The notes below the pieces were generated by a model that had not been told where the DNA came from, did not search any database, and worked only from the letters and a program-made list of their open reading frames with translations. A stretch of DNA of 64,000 nucleotides from Mesocentrotus franciscanus. Lineage: Eukaryota > Echinodermata > Echinoidea > Camarodonta > Strongylocentrotidae. Made by a program: the position numbers and the translations under genes. The stretch covers positions 30,835,694 through 30,899,693 of the forward strand of contig CP137680.1 of assembly GCA_037976565.1 (NCBI GenBank), in the 5' to 3' direction. Below, one piece after another: positions 25,201 through 39,000 of the stretch; position 1 is the stretch's first letter; every line of letters starts with the position of its first letter.

Positions 25201-28200
25201 TGAACATACACATGTATACCCGGTAATTCAAACAAAGTTGTGACTGTATGATACAGGACTCCACACTAGAAATAGAATTCTTTCCAGTGTCACCAGATCG
25301 AAATGTTCAGGGTCTACATGTATATGCATGAGCCTTTTGTTAATCCAGACTTCTATTTTGGATGGCTATTTTTCCTGGTTGCCTGTTAGTATCAAGTCCT
25401 GATGTACATGATACACTCATGGTATTTACACAATTTAAATGATCATTTGCAAAATCAGTCAAAACTGCTATATAGAGCAATGATCACTAAGAAGGAAAAA
25501 CAAATCTCACTTCAATGAAATACAATGCAGTTTTAAAGTCTTGGCCAAATATAAAAGGTTTCATCTACATGTACATGTACATACAATATATGTACATGGA
25601 TTTATTACCTGTGAACTACAGGGTCCATGTAGAAAGGAGAATCATTTTCAACACACAACATACATTTTTGACACATCATCATGTCAATTGTCCAATATTT
25701 CATATTTACATGTACATGTAGTATGCACATTCATATACTAACACCAAGAGTAAAGGTACTGTATGTACTGAGTGTGCCAAGGACATTACACTGTCAGAGG
25801 TGAACGCTTGTAACCCCTGTTACTGCCCCTTACATTAACCATAGGAAACCAAGGGAAACAAAGGAGGAAAGGTTTGATGGGAGTAGGGAGACAAGATGAC
25901 AGAGGGATACGTTCACATAGGGGTGAGACAAGATGACAGAGGGATACGTTCACATTAGGGTAGAGAGATGAGATGATAGTGGGTTGCATTCACATTCGAG
26001 TAGGGAGACAAGATGACAGAGGGATACGTTCACATTAGGGTAGAGAGATGAGATGATAGTGGGTTGCATTCACATCCGAGTAGGGAGACAAGATGACAGA
26101 GGGATACGTTCACATTAGGGTAGAGAGATGAGATGATAGAGGGATGCGTTCACATAAGGGTAGGGAGACAATGATAGAGGGATGTGTTTACATGTACATA
26201 AGGGTAGGGAGACAATGATAAAGGGATGCATTCACATCAGCGTAGAGGGACAAGATGACAGAGGGATGCGTTCACATTAGGGTAGGGACTCTAGGGAAAC
26301 AAGATAATAGTGGGATGCGTTCACATCAGGGTAGAGAGACAAGACGATAGACTTCACATCAGGGTGGGAAAATGAGAGGATAGAGGCTTGCATTCACAAT
26401 TTTCTTCTTCAAACTATTATTATAATTATTATTGATTATTATTACTATTACTGTAAGTATTCGGTGTCACCTGTGCCTGAGAGGTGAAAAGTGAACTGAA
26501 TCACTATAACCCTTTGGTCTCTCCTTCTGGTATAACTGATTGGGGTGTGCAGGTGGACCACACCGGGGTTTCCCCCTACTCTCATACGACTAGTGCAGTG
26601 TGTTCTTAACATGCAAAGGTGGCAACTCTTCTCTACACGGGGCCTCCGTTTAACGTCCTGTCTGATGGACAGAATGTCTTCTATTGTAACATAGCCTGCG
26701 TCTATTAAACAGGGGAGGGGCACGTTAACACACAACACAGGCTCCAGTCATCCGCCTGGGTTGGCTTCGACAGGCCAACGCTTCAAAACCTACTGAGTAG
26801 CCAACTCGCCTCCTCTATTGAATCTATTTGTTTGATTAATATTGTTCACTCAGCCCTATACCTCTGTCTTATCGTAGTAGGTCTATGGTGTTATACCTTA
26901 GTCACTCCATGGTCACTCTGATGCAACCGACACCAGATCAGCTATACACATTACCCCAGCCACCAAAAATTGGTCGGTTACGAGTCGGTGTGACTGAGAT
27001 ATTAGATTTAGTCCCATATAGTATTGTTAGATATACTGTATATAAGCTAGTAAACTTGAGAAACATGTATCATATTTGTGATCAAGATTCCTTGAGCTGA
27101 ATACTCTCCAGGATGGGATGTAATATGACTACCAAAGGAGATTCATCAGGGAATGGATGGGAAGGGAGAATGGGATGAAGGGGGGATGGTATGTCTGGAT
27201 GGAAGGAGTTTTTAGTATTCAGAGTCTCAGAAAATATTTAAAGACTGATAAGATGTTACAAGCTTGGAATCCATGGTTCATTGAAATGAGTTAAGTTGAA
27301 GTTCCATCTGGTGAAACAGTCAGGAACATCAGATAAAGGATAAGAATGTCATAAAAACATGAATTTGCACTTTTTTTTGCAGTGACTGATTTTTATTGTG
27401 ATACCGTAAGCTGTCCATTTAGCTTGTTTTGTAGAACTTTAGAGACTTTATAAATAAAAAATTTCTTCAAATACAATGGATACATGTCCTGTACTCTATG
27501 AAATATTATTTCATCAACAGACTGTTTCTGTAATATTTCTACTTTTATTAAAATGAACTTGATATCATGGTAGACTTTCCCTTTAAGTTATTGATTTTAA
27601 CAATTTGTACAGTTATACATTATTTATTTATATTGATTTATTTTTCCTTTGTTGCCATTTGTTCGGGGGACAGGTGCCAATCCGCCTACATGTATACCCC
27701 CATAGCTACACACCTTTTTCTTCTTATGAGCTTATATGTAGGATAACATGTTATACATGTACATATACATGTAAATACATTCCATATCAATCAATTTTAT
27801 TCTTCCCAAGTTTATTCTTTTAATGCTAAATATATTACTCATTGCGGATGTAGTATCGAAAATAATATCGCTAGTGATATTCGTTTGTCTCGCAATGTGG
27901 TCAATAAGGAATCCAAAAGATCTCGATGTTTCGTGCGCCGCCGCTGCAACACTTCTTTTAGTTGCTAATCAGCTAATGTGATATGCAGGGGCATGTACAT
28001 TCATTAATATCGAGTGAAAATTGATCTGTCAGTCGGTCCAATCAGGTGACCAATGATGATGGTTTAAGAATTTAGTTTGTAACTTTGTAGAGCAGCTGGC
28101 AGAACAGTGTTTGGTAGAATGGTTGTGAAATCCACAAGGAGATATCTTCTTGAGAGAGAAAGTGATGTAGAAAGTTGCAATATCATGGATACTCTCATTG

Positions 28201-31200
28201 GCTATTTCCTCTTGCATTACGTTCATTGAGACCATGTGGAGTCACTCTGTTCCTCCCACTAGTGCTGTGTTCACATGTTACATGGTTACTGATTGTAAAA
28301 CGTCTGCGAGGTGATATGTACAGTGTAAATCTTGAGACTGAAGTCTCTACATATTATATGAAACTATCTTATGCACACTCCTGCTTTGTTCACAAGTTAC
28401 ATGGTCATCGTTTGTGAAACGTCTGCAAAATGATATGTAAATCATGGGAATGAAGTCGCTTGTAAATGTTATTCAAACACACATGCTGTGTCTACAAGTT
28501 ACATGGTGTGCGTGCTATGTTGAATGTTCACATGCTATGTACAAGGTCAGCATTTGTGAAACACATTCTTTGAGGGACATTAGATTCTGAGACACATCAG
28601 GAGTCTCGGCATTGAATTGCTTTGCTTTCACTCACACTCTAAATCCGACATGACATGAAGTATATATTTATTTTATTTATTAACTTAATATTATTTCAAC
28701 AGGGTAGCCCCATCAGTCGTTGAAATACTGTTGTACATACTGGGGGCCCTTGCATAATGTAAACAAAGCATGTAAAACATGTGTAAACATGTACTTCATT
28801 GAGTCAAAATGCTTTAATTTGTTTCTCTTATCCTGTATGTGAACATGCCTAGTTTTAGACACTTGTCTTGATTGCTGTCTCACAGACAGTCTGTTTGACT
28901 TTGCTCCAAGCCAAACTATCAACCGCATCTATATTTTTTTGGTCAAAATTAGAATAATTGAAGAAAATGCTGTCAAACGTTTATGTTGCTGTGTCCTTGC
29001 ACTTTTGCTGTAGGGAAACATGGTTAGATGATATACATGTACATATACATGTAGATGTACATTGTAGAAGGGGGTAAAATTTGCAAATTGTCTACTTCTA
29101 GAGCATATTTTATTTCAGTGTTATGAAAAGGTAGTTTGTTTGGCCAATTTTACTTCATCCTATTAAAGAATACAAATACTGGTAATGCTGATTCTGTTCA
29201 TCAATTGTTTAATGAGAAACAAGTTGGTCATTTTAATGCATAATGTTACTGCTCAGTCACAGTTATCAAGGCTTCATACAAATATGTTGAAAAATTGTAT
29301 AAGCATGTACAGTACCTTGTTGTGAGCGACAACCCTTCCCCCCCGAAAACAAAAGAAAGAAAAGAAAAGAGAGAGAGAGATGGAAAGATAATGTAAAAAT
29401 ACATGTATCCCAATATCACAAACTCTTTGAACTTTTGAGATCTGATTGAAATGTGTTGACTTCTAGTAAAATAAAAATTAAACCCTCATATAATTTGAAT
29501 CCAGCAACTAGATATAGGGAAATGTATCACCACCAGCGTGTAATCACAGACAACACTAAATAATATAAGAGAATATCTTCAAGACATGTTGTAATCATTC
29601 CAGAGTATGCATGATGTTGGTCTATGAATGCAAGAAGATGGGAGACAGTGAATGGGAGGAGAGAAACAGTCTTGGTAGGGGCCGGGTTAGAGGAATACAG
29701 CTGCACCCCTAAGCCTTGGGGCTATCTATGCATATTTCATACAGTCCTAATTGAAACGAAAGCACATAATCAAGCCGTGTGACTTGGGGGCAAAATTGCA
29801 TTTCTGCCGGCCGATTAAGTGTGTGGTTAGTCATCTCTCAGTCTCGGAATGGGATGCAATATCATACAGTTAACACTGGATAATCGAGACCCAGCGTCAT
29901 GTACATTGTATGTAGGCCCTATCAGATTTGTAACTTTGTATATGGCCTTTTTTATGAGGTGCAATGATACAGTTTACACATTTCAGATTTCGATAAACGG
30001 GTGCATTGGTATACTGGATAGTGGAGTTTGACTGTACATCCGTGTATGTAAAGTGTTGATAAAAGTGTGTTATGCTATAGTCAATAGTAATGCTGTATTC
30101 TTAGGACTCGACTGCACGTACATGTACATTAGTACATGTAGGTTACATACATGTATGTCCGGTTCATGTAATAGTATGAATAGGAATAGTACTAGATAAT
30201 AATTAATAGACTTGACCAGTACATGACCGGTTGGGATGAAGGGACCTGCAGCAGGGACTTAGCTTGATGGTTGACCATTGCTCAAGCAGGAAATTTCCCT
30301 ACTTCCTAGGTTATCCAGATTTTAAATATTAGACCAGAATACATGTATTTCATGATAACTCAAAAATTGTGTAATTCACATTGGATTCTCTAATTGTCCT
30401 GATTTAAAATAGACCTTCATGTACATGTACATGTATGTAAGTAGAAGGGACTGAACTACAGTGTATGTCATGTGTGGTACATTCTCCATGTAAAGCAGCG
30501 TTGACTGTACCTTGTGACGCATCACATTTGTGGGAAATATTTGATGACAGGGAGGCCCAGAGGTGTGTTCTCCACAAATTGATTGCATAAACAAGGAGGA
30601 AAGCATTAATTTCTGTTTTCTTAATGGAAAACATGACTAAATTACCCATATACATGTACATAGCAGAAAAACCAACTAGAATTTTCTTTTTTTTTAAATT
30701 ACCATTTTCACTACATTAAAGGTACTATGTCCCATTTGCAGGCCAAAAAAATGAAAAGGTTAAATTCCAACGGCATTTGAAAGACAATACTAATTTAGAA
30801 CTTCCCTAAAAAAGGGGGCTTGAAAATGTCTTTAAGTGGGAAAATAACGACTATTAGTTGTCAAATCGACTTAGGAGCTATAGAGCCAGTAAGTAATAGT
30901 CTGATTTTTCAGACCATTGTACTGAATGGTCGTACGTTTTATGCTGCGCAAAGATTCAATCAGTTTAATTTTGGCCATTACAAGAAGTGGGTTATTGATG
31001 TAGACAAATGCTCATGTACCCTTTACAGCTCATTTTATGTATGTTATTACCAAAGATGAAAAAAGCCAGTCAGTCACTCAATAGTGTCTGACAGTGAAGT
31101 CTAGCAAGTAAACGGGTTTCCTTGCATAATTTGAATATTAGGACACTGCTAACGTTTAAATTTCACAGATAGGACATATTCATAATTCCTGCAAAGTTCT

Positions 31201-34200
31201 ACAGAATTTGATGTTGGCTGCAAAAGGGACATAGTATCTTTAATGGAAAAAACAATTTAAAAAAAAGTTAGTGTTGGATAATTCTTTTTTGTGTGTGTGT
31301 GTGTGTGTGTGTGAGTTGTACGCATGCGCCATTTGTCGCTGCTCTGCTTGCGTTAGCATGGAAGCGAGGAGAGTCATGTGACCAAAAACAGGAATAATTC
31401 ACTGGTGTTTTGAGAGCGAGTATTTACACACAAAAAAAAAACGGTGTATTTTTCACCAACGTTAAAAAAAAAACACACTCCAGAGGTGGGTTTTTCGATT
31501 CATGTTTTGGGGTAGTTGCCTACAGTAGCTGCCCTAGCAACTTCTGACAATACTCCAGAACGTAAGATAAACCAATGGTTTCTGCTTGCAGTGTAAATGC
31601 TCCTACAGAGTAAGGCTTTTAGTTTTGTTTCTTCATGGGAAACATGACTAAATGTGTGTAAAGATCGAGTTATGACCATGTGTGTACAATGTGTAGAAAC
31701 TCTAGATGTTAGGCTAATGCAAGCATGATTTGGATATCTTCTGACAGGATATCAACTGAATATTCAGGCCAAATGTGTATCACTTCATAGCATGACTTCA
31801 CAAGTTTTTATCGCACCCATCGCTATCCATTTCACAAGCCACCTGTTACTTAGATCATAAGTGAACAAAATAATCTAAATAGAAATCTTTTTAAGCACTT
31901 ATTTGTGTAGCTCTCTGTACATACAGTATATGCCTGTGGCTGTAGCCTACATGTAACTGCCCAACTATGGACAATGTTTATACCGTGAGCACCGCATGTC
32001 ATGTTGAAATGTATCTACAAAAATAACAGTCATACCGGTACTCATTATACAGTCTCTGACTGTTTTTTGGAGAATGATAATAGTTTTTAATTTGAAGAAA
32101 AAAAAGGAGCTTTTTTCATCACTCATGTATTACCTGTACCTGCATGTATTTCATTTCTGTTCGAAAGAATAATGTAAATATTTTCAAACTTGACCAGAAA
32201 ATTATATTGATAAAATTTGATACTCTTAAAAGAGTTAACAGTTGTTTCATATATTGCATGCAAATCTAGTACTAATGCTTCTTATTATCATATGATTTTA
32301 GAAAAATGTTGTTTTACATACATGTAAGATACACTGTGTGATACAACTCATACTAGTGAAGGTACGCTTGTCTACATGTACGATACAGTCTTCTATAGAG
32401 AGAGATTCACAGTACTCAGTAGACTAGAATTATGGTCAAGTAATGATCATGTGACTTTGCTTCATACATAACTGTGTGTGTATGTTGTAATATTCATGTG
32501 TTATGGTTTATCAAGGGAGCAATCAAGTAGTTTCATGAATGTCGTTGTAATTGACTTCTTCAGTTTGCTGTGAGCTCGCTGTGACTAGGGGATGTCAAGT
32601 TGATGGATGTTTCCTGTAATCTGAGGTCACATCCACAGTTTCGTGGAAGCTTTGTTTAGGCTTTACCCACACCCTCTTTAATAGTCTCAATTTGTGTACA
32701 CTACATGTAACTGTGTTAACACTGCTTTAGTTTGTTTAAGCTCTAGTTTACCCATCTTTACCAGTCTTAATTTGTGTAATCACTTTAAAAGTTTGTTTAG
32801 GCCCTAGTTTATACCCTCTCTACCAGTCTTAATTTGTGTACACTGTATGTAACTGTGTTCACACTGCTTTAGGTTGTTTAAGTTCTAGTCTCACCCCTGT
32901 GTATTCACACTGTTAAAGTTTTCTATTCTCTGGTCTAACCTGGACACTTCCTTTAATATTCTCAATTTGTTTATACTGACTGTTTTCACGCTGATTAAGT
33001 ATTTCTAGGCTCTGGTCACACCCTCTTTAATAGTATCAATTTGCGTTCACACTATGAATGCTTTATTAAGTTCTATCCAGACCCTCTTTGATAGACGCAA
33101 ATTGACATGTGTATGTTCACTCTGAAAGTTTTGTGTAGGCTTTAGCCTTTACCCACACACTCTTTATCTTGGAGAGCTCTGTGTCCTTTTTAATATGCTA
33201 AAAAGTAAGAAATACCATAAGAAAGGTTACAGTTTATAAAGACTATTTAGGACATTGTGATGTGGTACCAACCATTTCCTTTTCCTGTAACATTTTTTGG
33301 AAAATCAAAAGGCAAATAAAGGCCTTTTCATTATGATATTGCAAATTTTAAAATGGATCATATTTCATATTCAAGCATTTAAAAGTGGTATGTAAGAGGT
33401 TTTCCTGATGATATAAAGTGTAAGTGGTAATAATTTAATAATAGAGAACAAAGCTCTGATACAATATCATATGTAGATGTATAGGAAAGAGATGCTAGTA
33501 TTTTGTTGTCTTGATTTATTTGTTCAGGAAGCACATTTGATTGTTATTGCTGGCTGTTTCCGGTACAAGTGACTCCTACACTTCAACTAGATGTTCATAT
33601 TAGTTACATGTACATGTGTACATGGGGATTTTTTTCTTCTTCTAAAATGTGACGTAAATTAGTAATTGTCAACCCACAACAAAGCACGAAGTCTTTTAAC
33701 TTACATCTATGACCTGTATTGAAACGTCTCATCTTCCTCCCCCTATGTTTATAAACAACCAACATATTTGTATACTCTGATTGTTATGAAAAATCACAAA
33801 ATACAAATACATGTACATGTACAGGTATGTGCAAGTTATGATTTAATATACACCTGTTTGTGCATTTTTGGATCATCGTATTAATTAATTTTATTGATTC
33901 CTTGTATTGCGTTTTTCTTATAAGTATGTACATGTACATGTAAGGCATTAAAGAAGATATTGTAATGCTATGATGAGTACACGATATAGATCGTACAAAT
34001 ACATGTATAGTGTATGTAATGATTATTATACTTTTGTTATTGTCTACACAGGTTGTACATAATCCAGGATGTAGATGTGATAATTTACAAACTTTTTTTC
34101 CCTTTCCTATTTAACAGAAGGATAAATCAGCTGATAATATAAGCTTTCAGCCTCCCAGCATAGAGCTACCAGATAATGCTTCATCGTTCAGCACCTATGC

Positions 34201-36039
34201 AGCCGTACGTCAGTGTATCCTTGATAGAGAGATCAGAGAAAGAGCTATCATCTTGACATGTGCTACCGATGGAAAGACTGAAGATGGAACAGGGGAGGAA
34301 GAGGAAGAGAAGGAAGATGACAAGCTAATACCACTTCCAAAGGTAAGATAATGAGTGTCTAATAGATACTTTTCACATAATAAAGGACTTTTCATTGTTA
34401 TTGCCACAAGAAAGTTTAAAACTATTAATGGTAGATGTTATATTGTGTATTTGCTTTGGTTCATATTCATGCTTTCAGTGTGTACTAAAGAGAATTTCAA
34501 GTATCATTTTAATCAAGTTCCAAAAGTTATTGATTTTCATTTTGAGATGTTGTGAATGATGAAAAACATCTTACCTGTGTTTTTAGATTGAATTCCAAAG
34601 GTCTTCATTATTGAAAACTGTTTGAGACAGCTAGTTTAGATACTCTCCCCAAAATACCTTTTTAATTAACATTTCCTTGTAATTCAACATGTTTATGAAC
34701 AGTAGCTTGATAAGATATAATGTAGATATGCATTAATGTGGTCTACCTTTGCAGGATTGTCATTTGGTTTTATTTGTATGCCCTTTGCTTTAACAAGAAG
34801 GGTCTTTGACACAATCTGGAGACAGAGTGGTCATCAACAGTTTATCTTTGTTGTATGATGTACATAGGTGGTTGGTCTAGGTCTCCGTAGTGTCTTTGAG
34901 TTGATTCGTCAGACACGTGCGTCTCATCCAGACTTCTGTGCTAAAGCTCTACAAGCTCTCCTAGACATACTTCAAGGGCAAACACCTGAGGGTCTAAGTA
35001 AAGAACCTGATGACATACTTGGTAAGTTGTGGTTTAGACTCATCTTCTAAAGCTAGAAAGTGTGCATTAAATCATTCCTGATATCAAATTTGTTGTTGTT
35101 AATACTGTATTTCTACCTTCATTATAATTGAGGTTCTCGTGCATATATTTGCTAGGTTTTAGGTTCATGCTAACATGCACCAAAGGAACATTGTGTGTTT
35201 ATATCCTTTTCTCTACCTGTCAGCTCCACATATACATATAGTTTCTTTTATATGTTCGATTTTGGCCCTCTGTTCATTCTTGCGTTTTACTCTGATGAGT
35301 GCAAGACGAAAAGCTATAGTATGGCTCTTTTCAACGCGATTTTCCGATATACATATAAATAATTCGTAGAGCAACAGTAAGCCAAATTGTAAGATACTGT
35401 GTACAGGCACTTCACTTTCCAATAACTTTACAAAGAAGGCCTTAAAGCAGTTGAGGTACGGATACTCTCATCACTGTCTAAGTGGCTATAAGAGTTTGTC
35501 ACAAGCTCTTAAGAACCTTCAGAAAATCTATTATAATTATGTTATGTTCTTTTTCTGCCTTCCTTGTTTTTTTGTTACAGGTTCTTTGTTTGAACTGTTG
35601 ATGAATCTTGCTACGTCTCCTCTAGAGAATGACACTCATTCTCTTACCACACTCAGTAGTGCTTGTCTTCTGAGTCTCATGGTTGCTATGGGTAACACTG
35701 GTAAACTACTCACAGGTATCTCTGCTCTACTCATGATAGTTGGCCAAAGACCTACACAAGCTTTGCAGGTAATATATACTCACATCCTTAAGAAAACATG
35801 TAGAAGATCCTTTTTTAAATGATGGTAGAAAAAAGTAAGGAGGACGGAAAGAGGGAGAAGGGGAGGGGGTTGGTGAGAAACTAAGGGTGAGCAAAGGGGG
35901 AGGACAGGACAGGACAGGACAGGACAGGAGAACCTTGGAATGGGGAGAGAGAAAGGAGAGAGAGAGAGAGAGGAGAATGCAGAAAGGGAAGAAGAAGGAA
36001 GGGAAATGGGATAGAGGGAGAGAGGAAGGAAGGGGCATA

Positions 36040-36094
<55 letters not shown>

Positions 36095-39000
36095 CTGTGT
36101 TTCACTTCCAAACCTGCTCAAATTACATGTACATGACATTGGATGAAATGAGACTACCTTTAGCAAGTACAAATGATGAAAAATGAAGCTAAACCACCAG
36201 ATATTTGGAAATAGTTCATGATGTTTCATTTCATTTTAAAGGCATAAAATGAATAAGATCGTTTCTCTTTCTGTAGGTTCCTGCCATCATCGTTGCTCTC
36301 CAGCGTAGTGTACATGCTCTGCTGGTAGGCAAGACGCACTTTCCTGATTGGTTGAATCTAGGTGTACCTAACCAATCACTCATTGATACCTGGTCTATCC
36401 CTGGCCTTAGTCTAGGTGAGTCTCTTTGAATCTAGGTGTACCTAACCAATCACTCATTGATATTCGGTCTATCCCTGGCCTTAGTCTAGGTGAGACTCTT
36501 TGAATCTAGGTGTACCTAACCAATCGCTCATTGATACTTGGTCTATCCCTGGCCTTAGTCTAGGTGAGTCTCTTTGAATTCATTCTAGGAGAGATGACGT
36601 GGACAGAATATTGCAATATTTCATAATGTGACCAGTTCCATGTGATCAATTTTGAGTAAATTTGAGAATATTGTATAAAAGAAGATTGACTGCAATTTTA
36701 TCTACTTTGGCAAGTCTGATGTCTCTTGCTTTTTAAATGAATCATTGAACTACCATCGAAATTTCACAGTGTCCCAAATTTGTTAGTTATGTACTGACAA
36801 TTTCTGGCCTGGACATACCTTGAGATATCCATTAGGTTAGAACTTTGAATGATAGATGCTGCATTGTGTCAATAGTGCAGTTCATGACTTTGCAGAAAAT
36901 GAGGTAATGATTTACTCAACTAAACATGTGGGGGAAAGGGGACTATAAGCTGGTTACATGACAATGTGAAAAGCACAGTATACTAGGATAACATTTTTAG
37001 AGTGAAAACTTACCTCTCTTTCTCGTCTCCATTCACAATTTGAATGATCACTATTAAACAATAGATGTATTTCTCTTTCTCTTAGAAGCATCTAATGCTA
37101 CTGGTTACAGTGCAATAGCCAGTGATGGACGCTATCTCTACATACATGGAGACAAGGGGCTCAGAAAGATTGGATCCGGTTACTCTGGTACAATAAGGGT
37201 AAGCTCATATCAGGCCTCTTAAACTCTACCAATTTGTCTGCCTCAAAGGCATAAATCAGCTTTATCTACATCTAGAGCTGCTAACCAATCCTATTGTGGA
37301 GAAATTATTTTTTGTTTTTGACCATCAAACTAATATTATAAACCCTAAATTCCTCACCTTTCTGAAGACTTATCAGGAAAACCATAAAAATTCACTAAAT
37401 TTCTAATTTTGCTTTAGGAGATTCCTATTGGTTATTATGGAAGGTTGGAAGGTGTGTACTTCTGGATACTGATATCCCTAAAGAGAAATTTAAGGGTGTT
37501 CAAAGGTGTATTTTATGTCCATTGCAACTTTGACTTGATGACTGTGACTTTATTTTATGGGGGGGGGGGCGGGTTCCAAGTTGTAGCATCGGAAACTGAA
37601 TCTCAGGTTTGTTTATACCTAGCTATTGTTTTATATTGTGAAGTGAACTACTTCCATTGGTTTTCAGGAGATTTCAGTGAAATCTCAACTGTATCACATT
37701 ACTGACCTCCATTTCTTTAAAAATAGAGGTATTGCAGGAATATTAATCACTTTCAGTGCTGGTTATTGCTGATCCTTTATTAATAGAGGGTGATACCCAG
37801 ATACTTGAAATGAAACATGAAATTTTCTTCCAGATGAAAAACAATGGTAAGGGTGTACTAATCAATTACTCTTCAATTCTTGTCTTATGGCCCTACAGGG
37901 CGAGCTATACGCTTGCAATGAAGACTTCTACCCCAGTGAGAGGGGATGGTTAGGATTCAGTCGAAATCAACTACTCTTCAAGTCTTGTATGTTAACCTTT
38001 AACTTTGTTTTGACCCTACAGGGTGAGCTATACGCCTGCAATGAAGACTTCTACCCCAGTGAGAGGGGATGGTTAGGATTCAGTAGAAATCAACTACTCT
38101 TCAAGTCTTGTATGTTAACCTTTAACTTTGTTTTGACCCTACAGGGTGAGCTATACGCTTGCAATGAAGACTTCTACCCCAGTGAGAGGGGATGGTTAGG
38201 ATTCAGTAGAAATCAACTACTCTTCAAATGTCAAGAAGGAAATGAAGCAGCAAGGAACATACTGGTTAGAGTAGGTACCAATGATCTTAAAGAACAAGGA
38301 CAACTTGCCATGCCATCAGTCGGTAAGTACAGACATGTAAGGGAAAGTCCACCCTGATATTAAGTTGGTTTTATTAGAAGCAGAAACATAAAAGAAACAG
38401 GTCAGTGTAAGTTTGAGCAAAAAACTTTCTTACTTTTCATCGGATTTTGCTCAAACTTACACTGATTTGTTCCTCTCATTTTTGTGCTTCTATTAAAACC
38501 AACTTGATATCAGGGTGGACTTGCCCTTTAATCTTCAAACATCTGTTGAGAGCCAGAAGGACATTAAATCATATACCTTTACTAAGAGTTAATGCCCTTC
38601 TGGCGCTCCGTAGATGGTATACAGTCACAAGACTGCTGGACGAAAGACTATTCATAATAATCACAAAATGATACAGACATGTTACAATATCCTATGATTA
38701 TCAAATGAGTGAGTTCTCATGGAGATGTACAATGATTATGATTGATATGTTAATTCAATCGCTATTTTGATTTATAGATTAAAATATCAAGACGATTCTA
38801 TATAGACTTTCGAAATTGATTTTATTTAAACTGATACTATACCATTCTCTATTCATCTTCATGATGATGGGGAATGCCAATGAACAAGCACTTTTATGTT
38901 TGGCTTGGGGATGATTTTAAATTCTAAGTAAAGCATAATTTTTCCTTTAGCCGCTTTGAAATGTACATATGTGTAATTGATTTCAAGCAGGAGTTTTGAC

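Larger units (their letters stand above)
15018..34117 (+). other. MYCBP2 intron 2 (19.1 kb), no gene seen
   Basis: Very long intron between exon 2 and exon 3. No open frame resembles a protein and no RNA gene is visible. It holds MITEs, SINE-like elements, a Kolobok-like inverted pair, degenerate tandem arrays and many TACATGTA clusters; the ones I can define are listed separately. Stretches such as 23000-25780, 26780-28220 and 31500-32630 show only AT-rich sequence and short repeats. Confidence 0.85.

Noticed and set aside
27500..27600. Full second copy of the GGGNAAGTCCACCC fold-back MITE
   Set aside because: Only the right end is recognisable (AACTTGATATCATGGTAGAC and CCCTTTAA); I could not find the matching left end.
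37899..38144. Extra copies of exon 8 sequence as constitutive exon
   Set aside because: Using the first acceptor adds 82 residues not found in the family and containing translated intron; the third acceptor gives the usual length. Alternative use is kept as a finding.
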